DNA of 64,000 bases. Source: Gemmatimonadota bacterium (GTDB lineage Bacteria > Latescibacterota > UBA2968 > UBA8231). The notes beneath the pieces are model-generated. The model was not told the origin of the DNA. It made no database searches and was given only the letters and a program-made list of their open reading frames with translations. Positions 42,108 through 52,658 of this stretch are shown one piece after another (the stretch's first letter is position 1; every line of letters begins with the position of its first letter). The position numbers and the translations under genes were made by a program. The stretch covers positions 218,734-282,733 of the forward strand of contig VXML01000058.1 of the NCBI GenBank assembly GCA_009841115.1, written 5' to 3'.

Positions 42108-43833
42108 CGCCTGCCATCTCCCGTCGCCGCGCCTCGGTTGCCGCCTGATCGGCTTGCCCGGTGGCGCTGTCGAGGACCACGCCATACTCGTCTCGCGCCC
42201 GCTCCGCACTCACCTTGCCCTCGCGCACATCCTCGGCTACCGCTTGGGGGTCGCGCTGATGAGGTGGGCCATAGCCGCCGCCGCCGCAAGTGCGATAGCT
42301 GAAGACTGTGTCGGCCGCGAGCGCAATCGTCGTCTTGGACCCCAGTTCGACGTGCTGGCCTTTGGGGTCGAGGATATAACGCGCCTTGCCTCCCGCTTGC
42401 CCCCCAGCCAGCCCTTCCGGCCCCCAGCGATCCCGATCCGACAGGACGGTAAAGGACACTTCGTGATCGATAAATCGGTAATCGCGCCGCAGTCCCAAGC
42501 CGCCGCGATACTGCCCGGCCCCCTCTGAATCCTCTATCAGTTCATAGCGGTCAATCCGCAGCGGGTAGTTGATTTCGATCTCCTCAATCGGCGCGTTCTC
42601 GGTGTTTTGACCGTGGCACTGCACGGCGTCTGGCCCGTCCTTGGTGCTGCGCCCCCCATAGCCGCCGGCCATGGTCTCGTAGTAGGAATAAAGCTGCCCC
42701 GTGCGCGGGTCCGTGCCGCCGAACCCCACTTGGCACATCGTCCCCTTGGTCGCGGCCGGGATCGTATCGGGCAGTGCCGGATGCAGGGCCTTGAGAATGA
42801 CATCAGAGAGCCGCACCTGGGTCTCCCAGCCCCCGACCACCGGCGAAGGTGCCGTGCAGTTGACGACCGTTCCCTCGGGAGCTACGAGTCGCACTTGCTC
42901 GTAGAACCCGGCGTTGACCGGCACGTCTTGGTCGATCAGACACTTGAGCACATAGGCGCAGGCCGCAAAGGTCTGGGAGTACGTGGAATTGACCGGTGCC
43001 CGGCGCTGCGGATCGCACCCCGTCAGGTCGAAGAGCACTCCCTCGTCGTCGATGGCGACGCGGACCTGAAGCCGCACGGGTTCGTCAGTGAAGCCATCGT
43101 TATCGACGACGCCTGTGGCACTAAACTCCCCCTTGGGCAACTTGGCCAGCTCGGATAGCGTCCGCTCTCTAGTGTAGTCAATCAGCCGATCCATGTAGAA
43201 AGACGCCTGCGCCAACCCCACCTGCTCGACGAGCCCGTTGAGCCGACGAATCCCCGAGTTATTGGCCGCCACTTGGGCGCGAAAGTCGCCGCGCGTCTCC
43301 CGCTTGGAGCGGATCTGGGCAATGACGAGCTCAAAGACATCGGTCGCGATTTCTCCGCCGCGCACTAGCTTTACCGGAGGAATGATAATGCCCTCCTGAT
43401 ACACCTGCTGGAAGGCTCCAATGCTGGCCGGTGCACCGCCCCCAACATCGACGTGATGGGCGAGATTGGCCACATAGCCAAAGAGTTCCGCGCCGCAATA
43501 GACGGGCGAAATCAGCGTGATGTCGTTGAGGTGAACTCCGCCGCGATAGGGGTCGTTGACGAGGATTGCATCTCCGGCCTGCAAGTTCTCTGGGCCGTAT
43601 TCGGCGACTGCGCGAGGAGTGAGAATCGTCAGCGAACCGAGGTGTACTGGCTGGGTAAACGCCTGGGCGACGGGCCGCAACTGGCGGTCGAAAAAGGCGC
43701 AGGAGAAATCGGCGCGGGTTTTGATGTTGGTCGAATACGCGCTGCGCCGAAGGGCAATGGCCATCTCCTCGGTGGCTTCGAGCAGAGCGTTGCGAATGAC
43801 CTCGAATTGGATGGGGTCGGTCTGGTCGGGCAT
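42097..43833 (-). CDS. hyuB: Hydantoinase B / N-methylhydantoinase B-like subunit
   Basis: The 578-residue protein shows ALRRSAYSTNIKTRADFSCA, the motif GDAILVNDPYRGGVHLNDIT, and GYVANLAHHVDVGG near residues 120-135, with metal-binding His residues typical of hydantoinase B. It would act with the HyuA protein on hydantoin or oxoproline rings. The HyuA gene overlaps its end by 11 bp, so translation is coupled. ATG 43833 follows GCGAGAAG. No regulator is adjacent. Confidence 0.88.
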   Translation of the reverse strand: MPDQTDPIQFEVIRNALLEATEEMAIALRRSAYSTNIKTRADFSCAFFDRQLRPVAQAFTQPVHLGSLTILTPRAVAEYGPENLQAGDAILVNDPYRGGVHLNDITLISPVYCGAELFGYVANLAHHVDVGGGAPASIGAFQQVYQEGIIIPPVKLVRGGEIATDVFELVIAQIRSKRETRGDFRAQVAANNSGIRRLNGLVEQVGLAQASFYMDRLIDYTRERTLSELAKLPKGEFSATGVVDNDGFTDEPVRLQVRVAIDDEGVLFDLTGCDPQRRAPVNSTYSQTFAACAYVLKCLIDQDVPVNAGFYEQVRLVAPEGTVVNCTAPSPVVGGWETQVRLSDVILKALHPALPDTIPAATKGTMCQVGFGGTDPRTGQLYSYYETMAGGYGGRSTKDGPDAVQCHGQNTENAPIEEIEINYPLRIDRYELIEDSEGAGQYRGGLGLRRDYRFIDHEVSFTVLSDRDRWGPEGLAGGQAGGKARYILDPKGQHVELGSKTTIALAADTVFSYRTCGGGGYGPPHQRDPQAVAEDVREGKVSAERARDEYGVVLDSATGQADQAATEARRREMAGDGL

Positions 43834-43895
43834 GGCTTCTCGCGGTTAATGGATTGGGTAATATACGACAGACGCTGCTCGGGGCCAGCGGCGGT

Positions 43896-44816
43896 CTAGA
43901 CGGCGATTCGCGCCAGATAAATACTGGTTTTTCCTTCGTGCGACGAATAGTAACTCATCCACAGCAAGCCTTCGTGCTCGACCATGCCGGGGTAGCTACA
44001 GTCGCCGCCGCTGGGCAGCCATAGCACCGGCTCGTAACTGGTCGGCGTCATCCGCGCCAAGACCGTGGCTGCGCCGCCATCGGGATGCCGACTGCGGGCA
44101 CTGGCCCACAGGGCACCATCTAACCAGCGGATAAAATTAGGCCCTCCCATCGGGTAGTCGATCTGGGTCCACTGCCAGTCCGTGTACGGAGCTTGGCTGG
44201 TGCCGATCCAGTCGGGCCGCACTAAGGCGATCATGGTGCCGTCGGACATAAAGCGCAGCGTGGTCTCGCTAGCCGTCCACGTGTCGTTGGGCAGGAAAAA
44301 CTCGGTGATCCACTCCCAGTCGAGGCCGTCGGTGCTGGAGTAGAGGAACCCCCGGCGCGGATGGGAGCCTTCGCCCAGCTTTGATACGCTGTAGGCGATC
44401 CCCTCGTGCCAGGTGACGCGCCACAGCCAGTGGTCTTCCGCCAGCACTTTCTGCGGCGTAGTCCAAGTGTAGCCGTCGTCTGAAAAGGCAATGCGCGGCG
44501 CGCGGGTGCCGTACTCGGTACCCGCATACAGGCTGCCGCCGGCGACCAGCATCAGGCGTCCGTCGCTGGCGATCGACAGCTTGGGGTCGCGCAGGTCTAT
44601 CTCCTGTTCCGCTAGGACTGCTGCCGACTCATAGGTGCGGCCATCGTCAGAGCAAATGACGCGCACGGTGCCGATGCTCGGCCCGTGGTCTTGGGCCTCG
44701 CGGAAGGTACACCACCACCGATCGGCGAAGCGCACTAGGTCGGTAAAGGCATTGTGGGGGCCGCGGTCCCAGATTTTCTCGACCGAGAGAATTTGCGGGG
44801 TTGTATGCGTATTCAT
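43896..44816 (-). CDS. BNR-repeat / sialidase-like six-bladed propeller protein
   Basis: ATG 44816 follows GAGGAG and gives 306 residues without a signal peptide. ICSDDGRTY, AFSDDGYTW and YSSTDGLDW are Asp-box (BNR) repeats, and LRDPKLSI and LYAGTEYG occupy blade edges. This is the fold of sialidases and exo-glycosidases. An Arg triad could be supplied by residues such as RDP and ALVRPD but cannot be verified by eye. Members often act on glycans or sit in catabolic loci. It lies 62 bp from the hydantoinase genes on the same strand. Confidence 0.7.
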   Translation of the reverse strand: MNTHTTPQILSVEKIWDRGPHNAFTDLVRFADRWWCTFREAQDHGPSIGTVRVICSDDGRTYESAAVLAEQEIDLRDPKLSIASDGRLMLVAGGSLYAGTEYGTRAPRIAFSDDGYTWTTPQKVLAEDHWLWRVTWHEGIAYSVSKLGEGSHPRRGFLYSSTDGLDWEWITEFFLPNDTWTASETTLRFMSDGTMIALVRPDWIGTSQAPYTDWQWTQIDYPMGGPNFIRWLDGALWASARSRHPDGGAATVLARMTPTSYEPVLWLPSGGDCSYPGMVEHEGLLWMSYYSSHEGKTSIYLARIAV

Positions 44817-44897
44817 CGTTCGTCTCCTCGTTAGACTTAGTGCGAAAGCTGTTTTACGTCTCCTGTTACGTCAAGTTTGATCCTCTATCCACATCTT

Positions 44898-44935
44898 ATT
44901 ATGTTCCTTAAACATAATGTTTGAGAGACATAATA
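44898..44935. promoter_or_regulatory. Candidate operator with three ATTATGT-type half-sites
   Basis: ATTATGTT at 44898-44905 and AACATAAT at 44911-44918 are a perfect 8-bp inverted pair with a 5-bp gap; ACATAATA at 44928-44935 repeats the right half. They lie just before the DUF234 ATPase start at 44949, in an AT-rich spacer. Possible binding site for a repressor or for autoregulation. Confidence 0.4.
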
Positions 44936-44948
44936 AAGAAGCTATGCC

Positions 44949-46322
44949 ATGCGCCTCGAGTTTTTGGACAGAACGCGGGAAGTTGATCGACTGACCAAGG
45001 CCCTCGCTGCCCAAGAGCCCAGTTTTATCGTGGTCTTTGGTCGGCGTCGATGCGGCAAGTCAACTCTTTTGCAGCAGGTGATTCGCCCGGGCGATATCTA
45101 CTACGCGGCCGACCAGCGCGAAGCCCCTTTGCAACGTCGCACACTAGCCGGGGAAGTGGCCCGGCGCATTCGAGGCTTTGACGAGGTCGAATACCCGTCT
45201 TGGCTGGTCCTGCTCCAGACTTTGGACGCCCGCGCCGAGCGAGGCACTTGCTTGGTCTTGGACGAGTTTCCCTATCTAGTGCAGATCTCACCCGAATTAC
45301 CCAGCCTAGTGCAAAAATTCCTCGACGACCCCGTCCGCCGCATCCACTTGGCCATCTGCGGTTCGTCCCAGCGGATGATGCAGGGCCTAGTCCTCAACGC
45401 TGCTGAGCCGTTGTATGGACGGGCGAGTCAAGTGCTGGCGATCCGTCCGCTAGCTCCCTTTTGGATACAGCAAGCCCTCGAAGTCCACGGCATTGAAGCC
45501 ATTGAACAGTATGCGGTTTGGGGCGGCGTCCCACGCTACTGGGAACTGGCCCGGGATTGCACCGGCCTGCAAGCTGCCATCGAGGAACTGGTGCTCGACA
45601 AATACGGCGTCCTCCACAGCGAACCCGAGCGCTTGTTGCTCGACGATATGCGCAGCACCGTGCAGGCTAATTCCCTGCTGTCGCTTATCGCCAATGGCTG
45701 CCATCGACTCTCCGAAATCGGTGCGCGGCTGGGCAAGCCCGCAGGTCATTTGACCCGCCCCCTCGCTCAGTTGATCGAACTGGGCTATATCCGGCGGGAA
45801 GTGCCCTTTGGCGAGACCACCAAATCGACTAGGCGCTCTCTATACAAACTGAACGACCCGTTTCTGATCTTCTGGTATCGCTATGTCCAGCCCAACCGGT
45901 CGCTGTTGGAACGCGATTTGATCGACGATGTAGCCCGCGCTATTAGGACCACTTTTGCACAGCATGTCGCCGATATATGGGAGGATCTAGCCCGCCTCTC
46001 TACTGCCGCTCTGCCCGTTGGCAGCATCCGGTGGAAACCAGCTCAGCGGTGGTGGGGGCGCGGCTTGGATGGGCAGCCAATGGAGATCGACTTGGTCGCT
46101 GAATCCCTCGATGGTGAGGCCTTGTTGCTGGGCGAGGTCAAATGGCAAGAGCGGCCGAATCAGGGCGCTGTTTTCGACCGTTTGCGCTACTGCGCGGCAA
46201 ACTTTCCCCAAGCCCAAGAAAGGGAGACGATCCTAGGGGCTTGGCTCAAGCAGGGGGTCGCTAAAACCCAACCAAGAGAATTCGTCGTCCATCCAGCGGG
46301 AACGCTGGCGGCTCTGCGCTGA
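44949..46322 (+). CDS. AAA ATPase with DUF234-like C-terminus
   Basis: The 457-residue protein begins MRLEFLDRTREVDRL, a typical start of the archaeal/bacterial AAA ATPase (DUF234) group. Residues 29-40 hold FGRRRCGKST (Walker A), LVLDEFPYL near residue 100 is Walker B, and AICGSSQRMM is a sensor-like segment. The C-terminal part has a winged-helix (EIGARLGKPAGHLTRPLAQL) and a GEVKW motif typical of a PD-(D/E)XK-like nuclease fold. Family function is unclear, maybe nucleic-acid-related. Candidate operator repeats lie upstream. Confidence 0.82.
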   Translation: MRLEFLDRTREVDRLTKALAAQEPSFIVVFGRRRCGKSTLLQQVIRPGDIYYAADQREAPLQRRTLAGEVARRIRGFDEVEYPSWLVLLQTLDARAERGTCLVLDEFPYLVQISPELPSLVQKFLDDPVRRIHLAICGSSQRMMQGLVLNAAEPLYGRASQVLAIRPLAPFWIQQALEVHGIEAIEQYAVWGGVPRYWELARDCTGLQAAIEELVLDKYGVLHSEPERLLLDDMRSTVQANSLLSLIANGCHRLSEIGARLGKPAGHLTRPLAQLIELGYIRREVPFGETTKSTRRSLYKLNDPFLIFWYRYVQPNRSLLERDLIDDVARAIRTTFAQHVADIWEDLARLSTAALPVGSIRWKPAQRWWGRGLDGQPMEIDLVAESLDGEALLLGEVKWQERPNQGAVFDRLRYCAANFPQAQERETILGAWLKQGVAKTQPREFVVHPAGTLAALR

Positions 46323-46355
46323 GTGAGTCTGGGCGGAACAGGGTTTTTGCAAGAA

Positions 46356-46383
46356 TTGACGGCTTGATGGCCCCGTCTATCTT
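46356..46383 (+). promoter_or_regulatory. Sigma70-like promoter for mmsA-like gene
   Basis: TTGACG at 46356-46361 and TATCTT at 46378-46383 are separated by 16 bp; both match four or five of six consensus bases. The start at 46416 is 33 bp downstream. AAAAAAGGAT just before the start is a weak ribosome site. Confidence 0.4.
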
Positions 46384-46415
46384 TCGAGTCTCAGCATTTA
46401 AAAAAGGATCAAACC

Positions 46416-47894
<1,479 letters not shown>

Positions 47895-47903
47895 GGTAGC
47901 TTA

Positions 47904-49298
47904 ATGAAAGATAGAATCGAAGAAGCAATCGTCGCCGAGGTCGAGGCGCGGTCCGAGGCTTGGGAAAACCTGCTCGTGCTGGCCGATGACATCGGTATAC
48001 GCGTAGCTGGCAGCGAGGGGGAGGTTCGGGCGCGGGACTTCCTGCTGCAGACTTTTCAGCGCTATGGACTCGACCGCGTCCACTTGGAGCCTTTCGAGTA
48101 CCGCGCTTGGCGACCACAGCGCGAGGAATTGACCGTGGTAGCACCGGAGGTAGGACGCTCAATCCCGTGCCGGTGCGGAGGGCTGTCGCCTTCGACCCCA
48201 GAGCAGGGAGTAGAAGGGGAGGTCGTGTTTCTCGAGCGCTGCGACGCCGAGGAGTTGGAGCAGCGGGCTGACGAGGTGCGCGGCCGCATTGCGGTGGCTC
48301 CCTACTACCCCTTTGCCCGCCAGTTGAAGACGCCCTTGGCAGCGCGCTTCGGCGCGGTGGCACTGCTTGAGCACCGCAACTACGCCGGTGCCTTGCAGCC
48401 GGCCCGCACCTGCTGCTTCCAGCGGGTCGGCGATCTGCCGGTGGCTTCGATCAGTCTCGAAGACGCCGAGTACCTCAAGCGTCTGCAGCAGCGGCGTGGA
48501 CCAGTGCGGCTGCGATTGGTCCTCGACAGCCGCATTGAGCCCAAAGAGTCGTGGAATGTGATCGGCGAGTTGACCGGAACTGAGCATCCGCAGCAGGTCC
48601 TGGTCTGCGGTGCTCACTACGACACTTGGCACGTGGGCCCCGGCGCCATTGACAACGCCGCGGGCGTGGTCGCCGTGGTCGAGGCGGCGCGCGCCCTCGC
48701 CGTGCACCGAGAACACCTGCGGCGCACGGTGCGGTTCGTGGCCTTCGGGGTCGAGGAGTCGGGATTGGTTGGGTCTTGGGCGTACACGCAGCGCCACGCT
48801 GGGGAACTCGACGATACTTGGCTGATGATCAACAACGATGTCGGCGGCCGGCCCTCGGGGCTAGGGATCGCCGGGGCCGAGGATCTGCTGCCGGTTTTGG
48901 AGGCGGTGGCGAGCCGCGTGCGCGTGGATGGGCTCGAAAAGCCCTTTGGCGTGTCCTGCGGTACGACGAGTTGGGGTTCGGATCACTTCCCGTTCTTCGC
49001 CCACGGCGTGCCCACCGTGGGTCTGGGCACGGAGTCGGTATGGCCCGAGGATCGCTTCTATGGCCACAGCCGAGCCGATACCGCAGACAAGGTCTATCCC
49101 CAGGGCCTGAGCGAGTGCGCGGCGATCAACGCGCAGGTGCTGTTCGAGGTGGCCAACCTGGACGAGCGTCCGGCGCGGCGGCGCACGCGGGGGGAGTTGG
49201 AGGCGTCCTTTGCCGGCACATCGCTGGCGGAAGCGGTCGAACTACTCGACTTGTGGCCGCCGGAGCGGGCGCTGGCGAGGTATTTCGAGAAGGGATGA
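47904..49298 (+). CDS. M28-family metallopeptidase
   Basis: The 464-residue protein has no signal peptide. Zinc ligands are seen in order: AHYDTW (His, with Asp), IDNAAGV (Asp), VEESGL (Glu, Glu), NNDVGG (Asp) and YGHSRADT (His). Between residues 80 and 200 there is a PA-like insert (LLEHRNYAGALQ). Aminopeptidase or glutaminyl-cyclase-like activity is expected. It follows mmsA by 9 bp and converges with the malate/lactate dehydrogenase gene with a 9-bp gap. Confidence 0.85.
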   Translation: MKDRIEEAIVAEVEARSEAWENLLVLADDIGIRVAGSEGEVRARDFLLQTFQRYGLDRVHLEPFEYRAWRPQREELTVVAPEVGRSIPCRCGGLSPSTPEQGVEGEVVFLERCDAEELEQRADEVRGRIAVAPYYPFARQLKTPLAARFGAVALLEHRNYAGALQPARTCCFQRVGDLPVASISLEDAEYLKRLQQRRGPVRLRLVLDSRIEPKESWNVIGELTGTEHPQQVLVCGAHYDTWHVGPGAIDNAAGVVAVVEAARALAVHREHLRRTVRFVAFGVEESGLVGSWAYTQRHAGELDDTWLMINNDVGGRPSGLGIAGAEDLLPVLEAVASRVRVDGLEKPFGVSCGTTSWGSDHFPFFAHGVPTVGLGTESVWPEDRFYGHSRADTADKVYPQGLSECAAINAQVLFEVANLDERPARRRTRGELEASFAGTSLAEAVELLDLWPPERALARYFEKG

Positions 49299-49307
49299 AG
49301 CGGCTGC

Positions 49308-50384
49308 TCAGCCCAAGTCCAGATTGAAATCCGCGGGGTCGAGGCCACTGTCTTCGGCCAGTCCCCGCAGGCTGATCAAGACGTCTTCGGGCATGACAAT
49401 GCCCTCGGCTAGCGCTTGTTCCCGGTTGTTCCACTCGATCTCGCCCGGCAGGAAGATGGTCCCGCCTTTGGCTGGAGAAGCGCTCTTGATCTCTTCGCAC
49501 ATGACGTCCATACGGGCGTGGAACTCCTCTATTGGCATCATTGCGCCGACGTCAATGGCGACAAAGGCGTGACCCTGGTTCGAAGGCTCGTCCGTGTCTG
49601 CGACCCAACTCTGGACGCTGCTCATCATTGCCGCTCCACTAAGGGTCGCCGTTAGCAACTCCACTAACACGGCCAATCCGTACCCTTTGTGTCCGGCCAT
49701 GGGTAACTGCGCCCCTTTTTCCGGAAACTCGGTGGGATCGGTCGTTGGGATGCCCTCTTCGTCCACCAGCCAGGTGTCGGGAATTTCGCGACCTTCGTTT
49801 TTGGCCGCGAATATTTTGGTCGCCGCAACCGCGCTGGTGGCAATGTCGAGCATGACGGTGCGGTCGGTGCCGGTGGGTGCGGCGTAAGCGATCGGGTTGG
49901 TTCCTAGAACTCTGCTCTTGCCGCCCGGCACGGTCATGCAGGGTTCCACATTGCACATGGAAAGGCCGAGCATGTCGTTTTCGGCGATCATGTTGGCGTA
50001 AAACCCGGCGGCACCGTAGTGGCTGCTGCCCCGGATGCCGATGTAACACATGCCGCTTTGGCGGGCTTTGGCAACGGCCAACTCAACGGCGCGGTAAGAG
50101 ATGGAGGGCGGCATGCCGTCGCAGGCGTCGATAATGGCCCAGGACGGCCCATCGGCGACGATTTTCTCTTTTGCGGTTGCGACCAAACGGCCGCGCCGCG
50201 CATTCTGCATCAGGCCGCGGATCTGCCGGGTGCCGTGCGTAAAGGTGCCCCAAGTGTCGGTGGTGACGAAGACGTGGGCGCTTAGTGCGGCGTCTTCTTG
50301 GCTGAGGCCGGCTTTGACCATGGCCGCGGTGCAAAAGGCCTTTAGGTCGTCCGGTTGGATATTTTGGCGGGTAGATTCAGTCAA
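49308..50384 (-). CDS. Type-2 malate/L-lactate dehydrogenase-family protein
   Basis: A TTG start at 50384 with AAGGAG upstream gives 358 residues. IRGSSHYGAAGFY near residue 125 has the family's catalytic His, and VLGTNPIAYAAPTG and MAGHKGYGLAVLVELL are further signatures. Members (YlbC, AllD, L-sulfolactate or ureidoglycolate dehydrogenases) oxidise 2-hydroxy acids with NAD(P). It converges with the M28 gene and is divergent from an SDR gene. Confidence 0.86.
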   Translation of the reverse strand: MTESTRQNIQPDDLKAFCTAAMVKAGLSQEDAALSAHVFVTTDTWGTFTHGTRQIRGLMQNARRGRLVATAKEKIVADGPSWAIIDACDGMPPSISYRAVELAVAKARQSGMCYIGIRGSSHYGAAGFYANMIAENDMLGLSMCNVEPCMTVPGGKSRVLGTNPIAYAAPTGTDRTVMLDIATSAVAATKIFAAKNEGREIPDTWLVDEEGIPTTDPTEFPEKGAQLPMAGHKGYGLAVLVELLTATLSGAAMMSSVQSWVADTDEPSNQGHAFVAIDVGAMMPIEEFHARMDVMCEEIKSASPAKGGTIFLPGEIEWNNREQALAEGIVMPEDVLISLRGLAEDSGLDPADFNLDLG

Positions 50385-50447
50385 TGGATTGGCTCCTTTT
50401 TAGTTGGTGCGTGGTTTGCGCCTATGGATAAAGAGATTTTTTGCAGC

Positions 50448-50508
50448 CTAGTCAAGGAGGGGTGCCGTCTGTTGTTGCCGACTTACAACGGAGCCGCTCC
50501 TTGACTAG
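50448..50508. repeat. Perfect 12-bp inverted repeat with 37-bp loop
   Basis: CTAGTCAAGGAG at 50448-50459 and CTCCTTGACTAG at 50497-50508 are exact inverse complements. Inside, GTTGT at 50471-50475 and ACAAC at 50485-50489 can form a second stem. It lies between two divergent genes (starts at 50384 and 50574), so it could fold in either transcript or serve as a protein-binding site. It lacks a T-tract. Confidence 0.65.
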
Positions 50509-50573
50509 CGTCCAAAAGGGCCTTTTAATGCCCTCCACATTGATTACTTGCATAACGCTAGGAGACAAATGTT

Positions 50574-51359
50574 ATGAACGGTAGTGTGGGACTTGAGCAG
50601 TACGTGTCGATGGAAGAATACCTCAAGGGTCGGCGCTGCATTATCACCGGCTCCAGTGGGACGATTGGAAAGCTCTTTGCGACCTTTATCGCCTCGCGCG
50701 GCGGAATCCCCATTATGGTAGATGTGGTGCCGCAGGACGATGCCGTGGAGGCGGTTGCGTCCTATGGTGGCGAGTACAGCGCCCATCGCGTGGACCTCAG
50801 CGATGTCGCGCAGATCAAATCCTTCTACGCTGAAATCGCCGAACGGTACGACGGTCTCGACCTGCTCATCAATAACGCCGGGCTGCTCAGCGAGGTAAAG
50901 TTACTCGACATGACCGAGGACAACTGGGACCGCGTCCTCAATGTAAATGCAAAAGGCGCGGCCTTTATGAGCCAGGGCGCGGTCGGCCTGATGCAGCATG
51001 GCAGCGGTGACCGGCAAATCATCAACATTGTGTCGCTGGCCGCCTTGGTGGGCGGGCTGTACGTGGGGGCTCCCTATGTTTGCAGCAAGGCGGCCCTGCT
51101 CGGTCTCAGCCGCAACTATACGGTGCAGGCAGGCAAGGAATTCGGGATTCGCGTCAATTCCATTAGCCCGGTCATTGTCAGCGGCCAGATGATTTCCAAC
51201 ACGCCGCGCGAGGCCATTGACGGGGTCAAAAACCTAATGAAGGTGTGGAATCAGGAAGTCCCCCCTATGCACCTGCTCTACGTTTTTGAAATGCTGTGCA
51301 GAACCCCATCGATGACGGGTAAAAACATCGTCCTCGATGGCGGTATTCTGCTGGAGTAA
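50574..51359 (+). CDS. SDR-family oxidoreductase
   Basis: The 261-residue protein has IITGSSGTIGKLFA (glycine-rich loop), INNAGLL (NNAG), IVSLAA and YVCSK (YxxxK), so the catalytic site is intact. VLDGGILLE at the end is the usual C-terminal segment. It likely reduces a keto group or oxidises an alcohol with NAD(P). The reading frame contains a second ATG at codon 13. It is preceded by a structured inverted repeat and is divergent from the Ldh-type gene. Confidence 0.86.
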   Translation: MNGSVGLEQYVSMEEYLKGRRCIITGSSGTIGKLFATFIASRGGIPIMVDVVPQDDAVEAVASYGGEYSAHRVDLSDVAQIKSFYAEIAERYDGLDLLINNAGLLSEVKLLDMTEDNWDRVLNVNAKGAAFMSQGAVGLMQHGSGDRQIINIVSLAALVGGLYVGAPYVCSKAALLGLSRNYTVQAGKEFGIRVNSISPVIVSGQMISNTPREAIDGVKNLMKVWNQEVPPMHLLYVFEMLCRTPSMTGKNIVLDGGILLE

Positions 51360-51699
51360 GGGCTGCCGCAATGAGCAGCAGCTTCTTGACTTCGACGAAA
51401 TCGCCAATTTGGAGCCGGTAGAATACAACTCCGACGACAGGCGCGTAAACAACCCATCGGTGTGTGCTTGCCGACACAGTAGGAACCGCCCACAAGCCCC
51501 GCTACCAGACCAATCAGCGACGCTGGCACAGATATTGCCTTATACAGGATGAGGACCACCCACCTGTTGCGTCTTTTGGGGACGTTTCGCAGTCGGTCTC
51601 ATGCAACCGCCCCTGCCTTGCAACCGTGCAAGGCAGCCCGGAAATTGACACCCCCCTATACTATCCAGTACTTTCGCTACAATCCTAAAGGAGAACGTT
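51360..51699. other. 340-bp gap, possible degraded membrane-protein fragment (minus strand)
   Basis: No supported gene. On the minus strand, two overlapping frames read ISVPASLIGLVAGLVGGSY (about 51490-51550) and VVYAPVVGVVFYRLQIGDF (about 51400-51455), both hydrophobic, as if one small membrane protein gene had been broken by a frameshift. A small hairpin (CCTTGCA/TGCAAGG) is near 51616-51632. The stretch before 51700 contains AAAGGAG for the next gene. Confidence 0.25.
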
Positions 51700-51972
51700 A
51701 TGACCAACCCGCCCCTGACCCCGGAAGAGCGTCTGGCGCGGCTCGAAGGCGTATATGAGCATCTCGCCACGAAAGCCGATATCGCCCGCCTCGAAGGTCA
51801 AATCACTCGGCTGGAAGGAGAAGTCAAGGCCGATGTCACCCGCCTCGAAGGCCAAATCGAGGCCGCGATGGGCGGACTCAAAACCGAATTGCACAAGGGA
51901 TTGAACCGCAACCTGTACATTACCATCGGTGCCGTTGTGGCAGTGGCGACGATTATGAAATATCTGCCGTGA
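51700..51972 (+). CDS. Small coiled-coil protein with C-terminal membrane segment
   Basis: ATG 51700 follows AAAGGAG and gives 90 residues. The middle is a heptad-like coiled coil with repeats of the type RLEGQITRLEGEVKADVTRL, and residues 70-87 are hydrophobic (YITIGAVVAVATIMKYL). This plan resembles DUF1640/XhlA-like tail-anchored proteins. It lies 21 bp before an uncharacterised gene. The function is unknown. Confidence 0.65.
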   Translation: MTNPPLTPEERLARLEGVYEHLATKADIARLEGQITRLEGEVKADVTRLEGQIEAAMGGLKTELHKGLNRNLYITIGAVVAVATIMKYLP

Positions 51973-51993
51973 AGGACTCAGACGGACGTACCC

Positions 51994-52641
51994 ATGCACA
52001 GTTCAACACTCGGCGATAGCGATTTTGAGATACTTGTCAGCGGCCAACCGGTCGCGCTGGCAGAGTACTTTCGCGGCTTTACCAATACCAAGAGGCTGGG
52101 GGTGCTAGCGCCCAATCGCCTTGAGGGCGTCGGGGCCGTTAGTTTGATCATGGCCCACGTAACTGCCTTTTACAATACCTATCGTGCCACGGGCGAGGAT
52201 TTTTTCGCGTACCCCGATAACTTCACCTTCCAATCGCGCGAGCCCAAGGCGGCCTACGGGATGTTCGACATCTGGCCGGAGCACAAGGACGTGCTGGTCG
52301 GCACGGATGCGGTCGAGCGGCTCAACGCGATTACCGACCGCGGTGTCAATATCCTGCTAGTGCCCGATAGCCCTCCGGCCTCGCACGAGTACCAGCGGCA
52401 GCAAGTAGCCGCGGCCGAGCGGCTTATCGAGACCTGCTATGCGTATTCGGCCACCGGTGTGGTCGCCGATCCCGACTTGGTGATCCGCTCCCCGGCAGAT
52501 CCGCTCGCCGATTGGTGCCAAAGGGTCTGCGACTCCGTGCCCGACGGTGAACGCGAGGCGGGCTGGCAGGGCCAAGGTCCCGTGCTCGAACAATCCTTCC
52601 GCCGCATCAGCCGACAAGACGCGCTCGCTCGTCTCGCTTAA
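51994..52641 (+). CDS. Uncharacterised protein, 215 residues
   Basis: The protein lacks a signal peptide and membrane helices. Visible features are LGVLAPNRLEGVGAVSLIMA, YPDNFTFQSREPKAAYGMFD, and ILLVPDSPPASHEY. The pattern is of a small globular enzyme but I recognise no family. It begins 21 bp after the coiled-coil gene and ends 17 bp before a PhyH gene, so it probably belongs to that operon. Confidence 0.6.
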   Translation: MHSSTLGDSDFEILVSGQPVALAEYFRGFTNTKRLGVLAPNRLEGVGAVSLIMAHVTAFYNTYRATGEDFFAYPDNFTFQSREPKAAYGMFDIWPEHKDVLVGTDAVERLNAITDRGVNILLVPDSPPASHEYQRQQVAAAERLIETCYAYSATGVVADPDLVIRSPADPLADWCQRVCDSVPDGEREAGWQGQGPVLEQSFRRISRQDALARLA

Positions 52642-52658
52642 GACCAAAGGAGTTTGCC

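Noticed and set aside
51645..51662. TTGACA with TATACT as a promoter
   Set aside because: The spacing is only 6 bp, too short for a sigma70 promoter.
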